Assembly: GCF_029233945.1 (NCBI RefSeq)
Contig: NZ_JARGOQ010000029.1
Location: forward strand, 1-40,124
DNA: 40,124 nt
Source of the DNA: Sneathiella sp.
GTDB lineage: Bacteria; Pseudomonadota; Alphaproteobacteria; Sneathiellales; Sneathiellaceae
Direction of reading: 5' to 3'
The number at the start of each line of letters is the position of its first letter. Position 1 is the stretch's first letter. The notes beneath the pieces were generated by a model, which searched no databases, was not told the DNA's origin, and saw only the letters and a list, made by a program, of their open reading frames with translations. The translations under genes and the position numbers were made by a program. Below, piece by piece: positions 28,551-37,310 of this stretch.

Positions 28551-29009
28551 ATGTTACGGAACGAAATAAAAGAGTCGCTAAAAGAAGCAATGAAATCAAA
28601 GGATAAGCGTCGGATTTCAACGCTACGTCTTATCCTTGCTACTTTGCAGGACCGGGACCTCGCCGCGCGGGATAAAGGCGCGGAAGAGGGAATCACGGAT
28701 GACGAAATTCTGCAGATGCTGACAACCATGGTGCGCCAGCGAAAAGACTCAATTGCCGCCTATGAAAAGGGCGGTCGGGTTGACCTTGCCACTGCAGAGC
28801 AGGAAGAAATCGATATCATCTCCGATTATCTGCCAAAGCAGTTCGATGAGGCGGAGACCCGCAAGGCAGTGGAGGCGGTCATCGCGGATATCGGGGCGAA
28901 TGGCCTCAAGGATATGGGCAAGACGATGGCCGAGTTGAAAACACGGTATGCCGGTCAGATGGACTTTTCCAAGGCGAGCGCTATCGTAAAGGGCGCGCTT
29001 GGCGCGTGA
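28551..29009 (+). CDS. GatB/YqeY domain protein
   Basis: Protein of 152 residues with the YqeY fold: LRNEIKESLKEAMKSKDKRRISTLRLILA at the N-terminus, then DEILQMLTTMVRQRKDSIAAYEKGGR and KTMAELKTRYAGQMDFSKASAIVKGALG at the C-terminus. The domain resembles the tRNA-binding tail of GatB, but the stand-alone protein has no amidase activity and its role is uncertain. It precedes dnaG and rpoD, taking the place rpsU has in the E. coli macromolecular synthesis operon. There is no strong Shine-Dalgarno before the ATG at 28551. Confidence 0.93.
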   Translation: MLRNEIKESLKEAMKSKDKRRISTLRLILATLQDRDLAARDKGAEEGITDDEILQMLTTMVRQRKDSIAAYEKGGRVDLATAEQEEIDIISDYLPKQFDEAETRKAVEAVIADIGANGLKDMGKTMAELKTRYAGQMDFSKASAIVKGALGA

Positions 29010-29038
29010 ACCTGCCGGATAGATTTTAGGTGATCATC

Positions 29039-29070
29039 ATTTAATAATTTAACCGGTTAAATTATTAAAT
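29039..29070. repeat. 32-bp perfect palindrome before dnaG
   Basis: The left arm ATTTAATAATTTAACC (29039-29054) is followed directly, without spacer, by its exact reverse complement (29055-29070). It lies between yqeY and dnaG, ending 16 bases before the chosen dnaG ATG. It is far more AT-rich than its surroundings. It could be an operator for a dimeric regulator or, in RNA, a hairpin just ahead of the ribosome site. Confidence 0.9.
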
Positions 29071-29086
29071 TGGGTTGGACAAAGAG

Positions 29087-30976
29087 ATGGCCTTTCCGCC
29101 ACATTTCATGGAAGAGCTTAAGGCGCGTGTCAGCCTTGCGGATCTGATTGGCCGCCGGACAAAGCTCACCAAGAAGGGCCGGGAATATTCCGGCCTTTGT
29201 CCGTTTCACAACGAGAAAACCCCGTCCTTCACGGTCAATGAGGAGAAGGGCTTCTATCACTGCTTCGGTTGCGGTGCCAATGGCGACTTGATTGAATTCG
29301 TCAAACAGACGGAAGGGGTGGCCTTTCCTGAGGCCGTTGAACGGCTCGCCGCGCTTGCTGGTCTGGAGATGCCGGTGGAGCGACCAGAGGAGAAGGCGCG
29401 TCAGCAGCGCGCGGCAACTTTGCATGATGCCATGGAACTCGCCGCTAAATGGTTTTCCGCCCAATTGGTAAGCGGGGCCGGGGCTGGCGCGCGCGCATAC
29501 CTTGCCCGACGTCAGCTGTCGGATGCGGCGGTCGCAAACTTTCGGCTGGGGTTTGCGCCAACCAGTCGGACCGCCCTTAAAGAGGCGCTGATCGCCCGGG
29601 GTGTGACCGAGGCAACGCTGATTGAAGGGGGGCTTGTCATCAAGCCGGAGGATGGCCGGGAGAGCTATGACCGCTTTCGTGATCGCCTGATGTTTCCGAT
29701 AGCGGACCGGCGGGGACGTGTCATCGCGTTTGGCGGTCGGGCGCTCGGTGATGCGCCGGCAAAATATCTGAACTCTCCGGAGACCCCCCTCTTTCATAAG
29801 GGGCATGTCCTTTATAATTTGGCATTGGCGCGTCAGAAGACGTTTGACTCTGGGACGATCATCGTCGCCGAAGGCTATATGGATGTGATTGCGTTGAGTG
29901 AAGCGGGTTTCACGCAATCGGTCGCGCCGCTTGGAACAGCCATTACGGAAGACCAATTGCAGATCTTATGGAAGATGGCGGCTGAGCCTATTTTGTGCCT
30001 TGATGGTGACACAGCGGGCTGGCGAGCGGCCTTGCGCACGTCGGAGCGGGCTTTGCCACTTCTGCGGCCCGGCCATTCCCTGAGATTTGCATTGCTCCCG
30101 GCCGGGCTCGATCCGGATGACCTGATCCGTAAAGAGGGGGCCGGGGCGATGAAGGATATCCTCGATAAAGCCCTGCCGCTTTCGGAAATCCTTTGGCGCA
30201 AAGAGACGGAGGGACGCCCGGTTGATACGCCGGAGCGTAAAGCCGCACTCGAAAAGGCCCTGTACGGTCTGTGTGATGACATGCGTGATCCGGCGGTTCA
30301 GGGATATTATCGCAATTTCTTTAAAGATAAGCTCTGGCAGACATTCCGCAGGAAAAAAGAGGCTGCAGGTCGATCCGCAAATGGTCGTGCAGACCACAAC
30401 CGATTCGGCCGATTCGCGAATCGATCAGGTGATTCGCGCAAAATGCCGTCTGCCACCCTTCGAAAGACGGCTGTGCCTGATGGCGCCCGACGAGAGGAAT
30501 TAATCCTGTTAGCCGCCATAAATCACCCGGGCATAATAGAAAATCACTTTGAAACTCTAGCGTCCCTGCATCTCGCCGGCCCTCAACTTGACAGAATACG
30601 GCGGGCGATAATAGATATTGCAACAGTCGAATCATCACTTGACTATTCAGGCATGGCGCACCATCTAGCTAAACGTAATTTGTCTGAACAGGTAAAGAGA
30701 TTGCAGGGGCCAACAACTAAGTCGCTGGATTGGTTCGTTGATCCTGCTACGGCATATGAGGATGCGCTGAATGCCTGGTTGCATATTGTGGCCCGCCACA
30801 AGCTGGAGGCATTGCAAAAAGACCTTGAAGCGGCGGAGCGTGAATTGGGAGAAAACGCAACGGCGAAAAATCTTGATCGGTTGAAGATGGCGAAGAAAGC
30901 ATTGCAGGATGCCTCGGGTAATGAGGCGAACCTTGACGGTTTCGGACTGGCGTCCGGTCGCAATAAGATTATTTAG
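29087..30976 (+). CDS. dnaG: DNA primase DnaG
   Basis: It makes RNA primers at the replication fork. The product is 629 residues from the ATG at 29087; a TTG at 29075 would add four. The zinc-binding domain has C38, H41, C59 and C62 (CPFH, YHCFGC). The RNA polymerase core contains [18 protein letters not shown] and the Toprim acidic motif [11 protein letters not shown] near 260, with [13 protein letters not shown] at about 305. A DnaB-interacting C-terminal helical domain follows an Arg/Ser-rich linker (about 425-465). It sits downstream of yqeY and 68 bases before rpoD, in a macromolecular-synthesis-like operon. Confidence 0.97.
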   Translation: MAFPPHFMEELKARVSLADLIGRRTKLTKKGREYSGLCPFHNEKTPSFTVNEEKGFYHCFGCGANGDLIEFVKQTEGVAFPEAVERLAALAGLEMPVERPEEKARQQRAATLHDAMELAAKWFSAQLVSGAGAGARAYLARRQLSDAAVANFRLGFAPTSRTALKEALIARGVTEATLIEGGLVIKPEDGRESYDRFRDRLMFPIADRRGRVIAFGGRALGDAPAKYLNSPETPLFHKGHVLYNLALARQKTFDSGTIIVAEGYMDVIALSEAGFTQSVAPLGTAITEDQLQILWKMAAEPILCLDGDTAGWRAALRTSERALPLLRPGHSLRFALLPAGLDPDDLIRKEGAGAMKDILDKALPLSEILWRKETEGRPVDTPERKAALEKALYGLCDDMRDPAVQGYYRNFFKDKLWQTFRRKKEAAGRSANGRADHNRFGRFANRSGDSRKMPSATLRKTAVPDGARREELILLAAINHPGIIENHFETLASLHLAGPQLDRIRRAIIDIATVESSLDYSGMAHHLAKRNLSEQVKRLQGPTTKSLDWFVDPATAYEDALNAWLHIVARHKLEALQKDLEAAERELGENATAKNLDRLKMAKKALQDASGNEANLDGFGLASGRNKII

Positions 30977-31044
30977 ATAAGCAGGATCCATTTGAGCCCG
31001 CTGCGCAGGGCATATACAGCGGAATTTTTCAGGAGTTAGAATTT

Positions 31045-33123
31045 ATGGCGACAAAGAGTGCGGAAGCCGTTGATACGTCGGATCAGAGCGATGAAAGCCC
31101 CGATAGTCCGTTGATTGATGCCTCCCAGGCAGCCGTCAAGAAGATGCTCGCGAAAGCGAAGGAAAAGGGATATGTCACCTTCGACGAGTTAAACGCTGTG
31201 CTGCCTCAGGACCAGATGTCGTCGGAGCAGATCGAGGATACCATGTCCCTGCTGTCGGAAATGGGCATCAATGTTGTTGAGAATGATGAAGAGGGCGGCG
31301 ATGAAGCGCCTGCGACACAAAGTAAAGACAGTGATGACGATGATGACGATGATGACGAGGTTCCGGAAAAAAGCGTAAAGGAAACGCCGGAGAAACCGGC
31401 GTCGACTGCGGGTGATCGCACGGATGATCCCGTCCGGATGTACTTGCGTGAGATGGGCACGGTGGAGCTTCTTTCGCGTGAGGGCGAAATCGCCATCGCG
31501 AAAAGGATTGAGGCGGGCCGGGGTAAACTCATCGGGGCTATTTGTGAAAGCCCGCTTACCATCCGTGCCATTCTGAACTGGCGCGAATTGATGCTTCAGG
31601 AAAAACTCCTGCTTCGTGATGTGATCGACTTGGACGCGACTTATGGCGCGGGCGCGGCGGCCGAAAAGGCGCTGCAAGAAGGGTTCAGTGAGGATAGCGA
31701 GGATGACGAGCTTCCCGCCAAGGGCCTGAGCGATGACGACGAAGACGGCGATTCCGATTCTGAGGAAAGTGAAGAGGACAACGAAGAGGAAGACGGCGAA
31801 GAAGGCAGCAGCAAGGAAAGCGAAGACGACGACGAGGATGACGCCGAAGAAAACACGATGTCTCTCGCGGCCCTTGAAGAGACGCTGAAGCCGGAAGTCT
31901 TCGAACGCTTCGACGAAATTGCCAAGACATATAAAAAGCTGCACAAGCTTCAGGAAGCCCGGCTGACGGCGGCGCTTGAAAATGAGTCTGTCTCCAGCTC
32001 GCAGGAAAAGAAGTACGAAAAGCTGAAGCTTGAGCTGGTGAAGCTTATGGATGATGTCCATCTCACCAATAACCGGATCGAAGCGCTGGTCGATCAGCTC
32101 TATGGCATTAACCGCCGGCTGATGAGTCTGGAGGGTAAACTCCTGCGTCTGGCTGAGCGTCACAAGGTCTCCCGTGCAAGCTTCCTTGAGAATTATTTCG
32201 GAAATGAGCTTGATCCCGGCTGGGTCGATAAAATGGGCACTCTCAAGGCAAAGGGATGGAAGGATTTCGTCGCGAGCGAGACGAACAGCATTGGCGAAAT
32301 CCGCGCCGAAATCATCAAGATCAGTTCCGAATTCGGGATGCCGATGAACGAGTTCCGCCGCATCGTCAGTACGGTGCAGCAGGGCGAGCGCGAAGCAAGC
32401 CGCGCCAAGAAGGAAATGGTGGAGGCCAACCTCCGTCTCGTGATCTCGATTGCCAAGAAATACACCAATCGCGGTCTGCAATTTCTCGACCTCATTCAGG
32501 AAGGCAATATCGGCCTGATGAAGGCGGTGGATAAGTTCGAATATCGTCGCGGCTATAAATTCTCAACTTATGCGACATGGTGGATCAGGCAGGCGATTAC
32601 TCGCTCGATTGCGGATCAGGCGCGGACCATCCGTATTCCGGTGCATATGATTGAGACGATCAACAAGCTCGTCCGAACATCGCGCCAAATGCTGCATGAG
32701 ATTGGCCGTGAGCCGACACCGGAGGAACTGGCGGTCAAGCTTGGCATGCCGCTTGAAAAAGTGCGTAAAGTCATGAAGATCGCGAAAGAACCGATCAGTC
32801 TGGAAACGCCGATCGGTGACGAGGAAGATAGCCATCTCGGCGATTTCATCCAGGATGAGAATGCCGTTCAGCCGTTGGACGCGGCAATCCAGTCGAACTT
32901 GCGCGAAACCACGACTCGGGTTTTGGCCTCTCTCACTCCGCGTGAAGAGCGTGTGCTCCGTATGCGCTTCGGCATCGGCATGAATACCGATCACACGCTG
33001 GAAGAGGTGGGTCAGCAGTTTTCCGTAACCCGCGAGCGTATTCGCCAGATTGAGGCGAAAGCTCTCCGCAAGCTGAAACACCCCAGCCGATCCCGCAAAC
33101 TGAGGAGCTTCCTCGATACCTGA
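31045..33123 (+). CDS. rpoD: RNA polymerase primary sigma factor RpoD
   Basis: Housekeeping sigma-70, 692 residues. Region 1.1 lies about 28-80, then an Asp run (about 96-105) and region 1.2 ([21 protein letters not shown], about 127-150). A long non-conserved region contains a second, very acidic stretch of about 57 residues (about 215-271). Region 2 ([37 protein letters not shown], with [12 protein letters not shown]) starts near 460. Region 4, with the -35-recognising helix [14 protein letters not shown], is at about 628-690. AGGAGTT precedes the start. A perfect 11-bp hairpin follows the stop, and then a tRNA gene. Confidence 0.98.
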   Translation: MATKSAEAVDTSDQSDESPDSPLIDASQAAVKKMLAKAKEKGYVTFDELNAVLPQDQMSSEQIEDTMSLLSEMGINVVENDEEGGDEAPATQSKDSDDDDDDDDEVPEKSVKETPEKPASTAGDRTDDPVRMYLREMGTVELLSREGEIAIAKRIEAGRGKLIGAICESPLTIRAILNWRELMLQEKLLLRDVIDLDATYGAGAAAEKALQEGFSEDSEDDELPAKGLSDDDEDGDSDSEESEEDNEEEDGEEGSSKESEDDDEDDAEENTMSLAALEETLKPEVFERFDEIAKTYKKLHKLQEARLTAALENESVSSSQEKKYEKLKLELVKLMDDVHLTNNRIEALVDQLYGINRRLMSLEGKLLRLAERHKVSRASFLENYFGNELDPGWVDKMGTLKAKGWKDFVASETNSIGEIRAEIIKISSEFGMPMNEFRRIVSTVQQGEREASRAKKEMVEANLRLVISIAKKYTNRGLQFLDLIQEGNIGLMKAVDKFEYRRGYKFSTYATWWIRQAITRSIADQARTIRIPVHMIETINKLVRTSRQMLHEIGREPTPEELAVKLGMPLEKVRKVMKIAKEPISLETPIGDEEDSHLGDFIQDENAVQPLDAAIQSNLRETTTRVLASLTPREERVLRMRFGIGMNTDHTLEEVGQQFSVTRERIRQIEAKALRKLKHPSRSRKLRSFLDT

Positions 33124-33147
33124 TCAGGCGCACCACTGCGTCGATAA

Positions 33148-33187
33148 AATTGGCGAAAATGTCATTTCGCCAATTGCGTCCCTTTTC
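33148..33187 (+). terminator. Probable terminator of rpoD
   Basis: AATTGGCGAAA pairs perfectly with TTTCGCCAATT over a 6-base loop (33148-33175). Four T follow nine bases later, so termination may be incomplete. Confidence 0.55.
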
Positions 33188-33252
33188 TGAACAGGCTAAA
33201 TAGTCACGGATAAAGACTATTCGCGTCAGTTTGTCATGGCGGAACATAATTC

Positions 33253-33329
33253 GGGCCTGTAGCTCAGCTGGTTAGAGCCGTCCGCTCATAACGGACTGGT
33301 CGTAGGTTCAAGTCCTACCGGGCCCACCA
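33253..33329 (+). tRNA. tRNA with CAT anticodon (Ile2 or elongator Met)
   Basis: 77 bases including an encoded CCA end. Acceptor GGGCCTG pairs with CGGGCCC (one G-U pair), the D arm has AGCTCAGCTGGTTAGAGC, the anticodon stem GTCCG/CGGAC holds loop CTCATAA, and the T arm is GTAGG-TTCAAGT-CCTAC. The anticodon CAT fits elongator Met or, after lysidine modification, Ile2. It lacks initiator features (C1-A72 mismatch, three G-C pairs in the anticodon stem). I lean to Ile2 from its resemblance to alphaproteobacterial copies, without being able to test it. The mobile element lies directly downstream. Confidence 0.95.
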
Positions 33330-33342
33330 CTAACACTTTGTT

Positions 33343-33423
33343 ATTACAGGGTTTTTTGAGATATGATGCAGTTGGTTTGCTGCGAACCAGCGACCAGTTT
33401 ATGTCTCTCAAAACCCTGTGATA
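33343..33423. repeat. 81-base inverted repeat right after the tRNA
   Basis: TATTACAGGGTTTT(TT)GAGA at 33343-33361 is complementary to TCTCAAAACCCTGTGATA at 33406-33423 (two extra T and one G-U pair). The middle holds a smaller hairpin GGTTT-GCTGC-GAACC. It may be the outer end of the element, a recombinase site or a folded RNA; no T-run follows it. Confidence 0.6.
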
Positions 33424-33731
33424 GCAAATTTTCCTAAATTTTCGATATATTTGAAGAACTGGCAGAGACTTGTCGAGGGCTCTGTGATTCTTATAATGAA
33501 TTCAAAGGGTTAAAAACTGCCTGGTTGCGAGTTCATGTGTTGTGCGGTCCACCACTCAAACTGAGGCGAACCTGGATCCAGTCCAGGTTCGCCTCTGAAC
33601 CCCGCAGAACCGGGGCCTTTGGCGATATCTGGTGATGGCAGAGACTCTCCATAGTAGCCACATTCTTTAGATTTCCCCATTCGTCTCTGCCGCCCCGTTT
33701 CAGGGTCCAGTTCATGGGATATTACGATGGA
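33424..33731. other. Non-coding end segment: hairpins, repeats, tRNA-end-like copy
   Basis: No convincing gene in these 308 bases. A degenerate copy of the tRNA 3' end lies at 33530-33562 (about 22 of 33 positions, ending GGTCCACCACTCAAACT). A perfect 14-bp hairpin GAGGCGAACCTGGA/TCCAGGTTCGCCTC sits at 33563-33595 with a 5-base loop, and CCCCG/CGGGG at 33600-33615. The 11-mer TGGCAGAGACT occurs twice (from 33460 and 33636) and GTCTCTGCC (33683-33691) is its inverse. An open frame of 60 codons on the minus strand is probably not a gene. Confidence 0.55.
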
Positions 33732-35417
33732 CTATTGATGGAAACCGAGCCGCGTTTGTTGCTCATTCCAGTCGGTTGGGAGCGGACTTATTCTTTTGAG
33801 GGATTTGACATTCAACGTTTCCGGCTGACGGCCGTTAAGAATATCCTCAATGATGGCGGGCGCCAGAAAGGCAAGTGGAAGCACACGGGTTATCTCCGTA
33901 TCAAAGACCTTTTCGCGATCCGCGATTTCCTTGACTGACTTGACCTCTCCTGATGCCAGCTGATCAAACCAGAATCTGGCCTTCGCAATCAGCTGACAAA
34001 GATCGGGATCGGGTTCTCGGTGTTGGTCAGAATGGCCGACGATTATCAGCTTTGCCTCAACTCCCTTGCGCTGCAAGGTGATGGCAAGGTTCAGAGGAAT
34101 AATGTTGTCATGCTCATTACTGGCGATATTCTCCTCCATCGTCAATAATCTGGCCAGGGCCTTGCGGCTTAGATCAATCGTGATGGCGTCGGCGTATAGG
34201 CCAACTCTGTGAATGAGTGCCTGCAGGATGGCTTGCTGATGCCCGGTATTCTCTTCAATCAGTTTGCCTGCCAATTCATCTGCCTTGAGTTTCAGTGTCT
34301 GCAACAGGGAAGGAGCGGGGTTGGCAAGTTGTAGCAAATCCATCAACCTTTGCTGGTTTTGAAGCAGTTCTTTCACCGGACGGATAACCGTCGCCTCCAG
34401 TGTTTGGGCAGACAGCCGCCACCCATTACTCTCTGACTTTGGGTCCAGCGCCAGCTGCTTCGAGATATAATAGCGATACCGCTTGCCCTTCTTGCTGGCC
34501 TGGGCTTGATAGAGCGGTTCTCCGGCTTCGTCAAAGACCAGCCCCGTCAGCAGAAACGGTGCCTTCACATTGATCGGCGAAGACCGCTCTCGGCGGTTAC
34601 CGCTCATAATCTGCTGAACCTGGTCCCAAGTCCCCTGATCGATGATGGCGTCATGCTGGCCGGGGTAAGTTTCTCCTTTATGCGGGATCATGCCGATATA
34701 AAGAGGATTGGACAGCAGCCGATACAGATTGCCGCGCAAGAACGGCTTGCCGCCTGTAACAGATCCATCCTTTCGGATATTCTGCTTGGTAACAATGCCG
34801 AGGCGATCTGCTTCAGCTTTTAAAAGCCGGACCGTCCCGAGCTTGACATAGAGCACAAACAACTGTCGGACAGTGTCAGCTTCCTTTTCATTGATCACCA
34901 GCTTGCGATCAGCAACATCATATCCGAGCGGCAGGTTGCCACCCATCCACATGCCTTTCTTCTTGGATGCGGCGATCTTGTCCCGGATACGCTCGGCGGT
35001 GACCTCCCGTTCAAACTGGGCAAAGGAGAGAAGCACATTCAATGTCAGCCGCCCCATGGAGGAGGTGGTATTGAACGCTTGCGTCACCGAGACAAAGGAG
35101 ACATCGTGTTTATCCAGATTTTCGATGATCTTCGAGAAGTCAGCGAGGGACCGGGTGAGGCGATCCACCTTATAGACGATGATGATATCGATCTCTCGCC
35201 TGTCAATGGCTGCTAACAGTTCCTTGAGGGCAGGACGGTCCATGGTGCCACCTGAGTAACCGCCATCATCAAAGGCAGTTTGCACAAGCTTCCAGCCCTC
35301 ATGTCGCTGGCTCTTGATATAGGCTTCACAGGCTTCCCGCTGGGCATGCAGGGAGTTAAAATCCTGTTCCAGACCATCCTCGGTCGATTTACGGGTATAG
35401 ATGGCGCAGCGCTTCAT
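33732..35417 (-). CDS. Large serine recombinase
   Basis: Site-specific recombinase of 561 residues. Resolvase domain about 3-150: catalytic S11 in CAIYTRKSTEDG, YKVDRLTRSLADF, then QFEREVTAERIRDKIAASKKKGMWMGGNLPLGYD, the usual joint to the recombinase DNA-binding domain (about 165-270, with PLYIGMIPHKGETYPGQHDAIID). A zinc-ribbon-like region follows (LLTGLVFDEAGEPLYQ, RYRYYISKQLA), but the Cys pairs of the canonical ribbon are absent, as in many alphaproteobacterial members. The C-terminal 200 residues are a helical region. It is preceded at 6 bases by DUF2924 and by DUF3489, a trio that travels together in alphaproteobacteria. Confidence 0.95.
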   Translation of the reverse strand: MKRCAIYTRKSTEDGLEQDFNSLHAQREACEAYIKSQRHEGWKLVQTAFDDGGYSGGTMDRPALKELLAAIDRREIDIIIVYKVDRLTRSLADFSKIIENLDKHDVSFVSVTQAFNTTSSMGRLTLNVLLSFAQFEREVTAERIRDKIAASKKKGMWMGGNLPLGYDVADRKLVINEKEADTVRQLFVLYVKLGTVRLLKAEADRLGIVTKQNIRKDGSVTGGKPFLRGNLYRLLSNPLYIGMIPHKGETYPGQHDAIIDQGTWDQVQQIMSGNRRERSSPINVKAPFLLTGLVFDEAGEPLYQAQASKKGKRYRYYISKQLALDPKSESNGWRLSAQTLEATVIRPVKELLQNQQRLMDLLQLANPAPSLLQTLKLKADELAGKLIEENTGHQQAILQALIHRVGLYADAITIDLSRKALARLLTMEENIASNEHDNIIPLNLAITLQRKGVEAKLIIVGHSDQHREPDPDLCQLIAKARFWFDQLASGEVKSVKEIADREKVFDTEITRVLPLAFLAPAIIEDILNGRQPETLNVKSLKRISPLPTDWNEQQTRLGFHQ

Positions 35418-35423
35418 AACAGA

Positions 35424-35843
35424 TCACACCCCGAAGAACCTCGGACCCGACCAGCGGGCGCCGGTAATGGTTCGGGCGATGGCTGATAACGACCGATAGG
35501 ATTTTCCCTGATAGACAAAGCCATTTTCCTCAATGTCCACCATATGCGTATTCCCCCGCCATTCACGCACCAGCCTGGTTCCCGGCACCGGCTTTGTCGT
35601 CGCCGTTGGTGTTTCAATGATTGGACCTGTCTTATAAGGCGCAGGGACATATTTTCTTAACTCACGCAATGTCGATTTTCGGATCCCACCATATTCCTTT
35701 GCCTGTCGGTTATAGTCGCAGGCGAGACGGAGTAGCCGGGTACTGATGTTTTTAGAGGGCGGCCCGCCATAGGCAAGGGACCAGGCTTTCATCAGTTCAG
35801 GCCGCGCTAGCGTTATTTGCGTCGGGGAAGCAGAAGTTGTCAT
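35424..35843 (-). CDS. DUF2924 protein
   Basis: Protein of 139 residues matching DUF2924: LMKAWSLAYGGPPSKNISTRLLRLACDYNRQAKEYGG near the N-terminus, then PVPGTRLVREWRGNTHMVDIEENGFVYQGKSYRSLSAIARTITGARWSGPRFFGV, the conserved C-terminal half with a DNA-binding-like helix. The function is unknown, but it is almost always encoded next to DUF3489 and a large serine recombinase, so a recombination accessory role is plausible. I choose the ATG at 35843 with GGAGGAG 7 bases upstream; an alternative start at 35861 overlaps DUF3489. The gap to the recombinase start is 6 bases. Confidence 0.85.
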   Translation of the reverse strand: MTTSASPTQITLARPELMKAWSLAYGGPPSKNISTRLLRLACDYNRQAKEYGGIRKSTLRELRKYVPAPYKTGPIIETPTATTKPVPGTRLVREWRGNTHMVDIEENGFVYQGKSYRSLSAIARTITGARWSGPRFFGV

Positions 35844-35847
35844 GAAA

Positions 35848-36183
35848 CTACTCCTCCGCAATCAGCTTGTAGATGGTCTCCCCGGCCGTATTCTTCTGCC
35901 GGTCAATCGGAATACCCTGTTTCCGCAAACCCGTCAGTGCCGCCCGGATGCTATGGGCTTGCCATCCGGTTGCCTTCTGCAGGTCCTGCATCCGCGCGCC
36001 TTTTGAACGTTTGACAAGCTTAAGGATAATATCGGGCTTTTTAGGGGAGGGTTTTACCGGCTTCCGTGTGCGGGAAGGGGATGCCTGTTTGTCTGCCGCT
36101 TTGGCGGGCGTTGTAATCGGTGGCGGCATTTCCGCCTTTGTTTCGATTGCCTCCGGTTTCGGTTCTGTCTCTGTTACTGTCAT
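35848..36183 (-). CDS. DUF3489 protein
   Basis: Protein of 111 residues. The N-terminal half is Pro/Lys/Ala-rich and disordered (MTVTETEPKPEAIETKAEMPP). The C-terminal 65 residues form the DUF3489 winged-helix-like domain (KPDIILKLVKRSKGARMQDLQKATGWQAHSIRAALTGLRKQG), a probable DNA-binding module. GGAGG stands 6 bases before the ATG. Its stop is 4 bases before the DUF2924 start, so the two are translationally coupled and likely co-transcribed with the recombinase. Confidence 0.85.
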   Translation of the reverse strand: MTVTETEPKPEAIETKAEMPPPITTPAKAADKQASPSRTRKPVKPSPKKPDIILKLVKRSKGARMQDLQKATGWQAHSIRAALTGLRKQGIPIDRQKNTAGETIYKLIAEE

Positions 36184-36371
36184 ATCGACCTCCGTGATTT
36201 GCCGCGGCTAGATGCCGGGGCTTGCACTGAGGCGAGCCCGGCGCCGTGGGAGATACAAGGCCGGGCTGGCGACTATGGGCGTCCGTGCGCCCTGTATCGC
36301 CGTCACAGTACCGCTCTGTTGGCGGCGGAAGTCCAGTCCTTTCTGCGCCGGGTGATCTTCGGGCAGTTTGC
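36184..36371. other. Intergenic segment with nested inverted repeats
   Basis: No gene seen in 188 bases between the nuclease and DUF3489. It contains AGCCCGGC/GCCGGGCT (36235-36267), GATACA/TGTATC (36252-36298) and, inside the latter, GGGCG-TCCGTG-CGCCC (36277-36292). The first two cross each other, so only one can form at a time. The structure lies in the transcript leader of DUF3489. Confidence 0.5.
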
Positions 36372-37310
36372 TCATGCTGCCTTTGCGATCAGCCAGTCGA
36401 CAAGCCCTGCCTTCAGCGCCTGATCAGCAAGCGCAGGCGCGTCCATCAGGAGGACGTCGCTGTCCCGGGCATCAAGACTTTGTTTGCTGGAATGATAGAC
36501 ATAAAAATACTTGTCCGCCGCCATTGCCCCGAACCTCTCGATATAGTCATCGAGCTGGGCCTGGCTGGTGGCGGACTTGACCTGGACGATGGCCCGCTCC
36601 CCGGTCGTCGGCAGGAGTAACTCGAGATCAAGTGTCTTCTGGGTGCCGCCAAGGGAACTGATGCGTTGCCAGCCGCTGCGGCTGAACAGGAGTTCGGTAA
36701 AGAGTTCAAAATCCTGCCAGGCGAGAAGTCTGATGATCTCTTCCGTTGTCGCCAGCAACTGTTGGCGAGCCGCTTGCGCCGCCCTGATCTCCGGAAGATC
36801 CTCATCCCGCAGCTTGCGCATCAGATAGTCGAGCTGATCCGGTTTGAGGGAACAGATGGTGCCCTGGTAAGCGGCAACTTTGGTAAGATTGCCGCTGAGC
36901 TCGCCGATCAGCAGCGGTGTTCCTCCGAACGAGACCTTCTGCCAGCCCGATATCGTGCGGCGGAAGCGGCTCCCTTGCGGGTATTGTTCAGGATCATGGC
37001 CGAGATATTCGACTTCAGGGGCAAGTACCGCCCACCAGAGTGATCCGCCGGAGAAGGTGATCCAGAGAACATCGGGATCGGGATCATAGAAGCTGAGCAG
37101 CTGACTGGCATGCCCGGTGGCGGTGCCGGCAGTTTTACCCAGATCGAGATAGATTTTTCTGATGGCCTCCCTGTCACCGGCCAGGGCCATCTCATGGGGG
37201 ACGTCATAATAGGCGAGGGGCGCGATGCCTTCTTCCAGACAGTGCCGTTCCCATCCGCCCCGCGCACCGAGCTTGATATAGCGGGCTTTTGTAAATGTCC
37301 TCTGTGTCAT
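36372..37310 (-). CDS. Two-domain protein with Mrr-like PD-(D/E)XK nuclease
   Basis: Protein of 312 residues. The C-terminal part (about 195-275) has a restriction-nuclease-like pattern: helix QDFELFTELLFSRSGW with E202, then TLDLELLLP (D228) and IVQVKSAT with Q243 and K245, i.e. an E...D-x14-QxK active site like Mrr-type enzymes. The N-terminal part (about 25-150) has ATGHASQLLSFYDPDPDVLWITFSGGSLWWAVL and RFRRTISGWQ, which resembles PUA/EVE-like domains that read modified bases; this is weaker. AAAAGGAG lies about 9 bases before the ATG. The gene is in the same direction as the methyltransferase upstream, so a restriction, protection or mobility role is likely. No exact family name recognised. 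Confidence 0.65.
   Translation of the reverse strand: MTQRTFTKARYIKLGARGGWERHCLEEGIAPLAYYDVPHEMALAGDREAIRKIYLDLGKTAGTATGHASQLLSFYDPDPDVLWITFSGGSLWWAVLAPEVEYLGHDPEQYPQGSRFRRTISGWQKVSFGGTPLLIGELSGNLTKVAAYQGTICSLKPDQLDYLMRKLRDEDLPEIRAAQAARQQLLATTEEIIRLLAWQDFELFTELLFSRSGWQRISSLGGTQKTLDLELLLPTTGERAIVQVKSATSQAQLDDYIERFGAMAADKYFYVYHSSKQSLDARDSDVLLMDAPALADQALKAGLVDWLIAKAA

Noticed and set aside
31189-32481. 430-codon open frame antisense to rpoD
   Set aside because: It exists because the repetitive GA-rich acidic codons of rpoD contain no stop on the opposite strand; no ribosome site or family motif.
33530-33562. Copy of the tRNA 3' end as a definite attachment site
   Set aside because: Only about two thirds of positions match and it is just 200 bases from the tRNA, so it cannot be the far boundary of the element.
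33533-33715. 60-codon frame after the recombinase gene
   Set aside because: It is built over the 14-bp hairpin and repeats; no ribosome site or known domain, so treated as non-coding.
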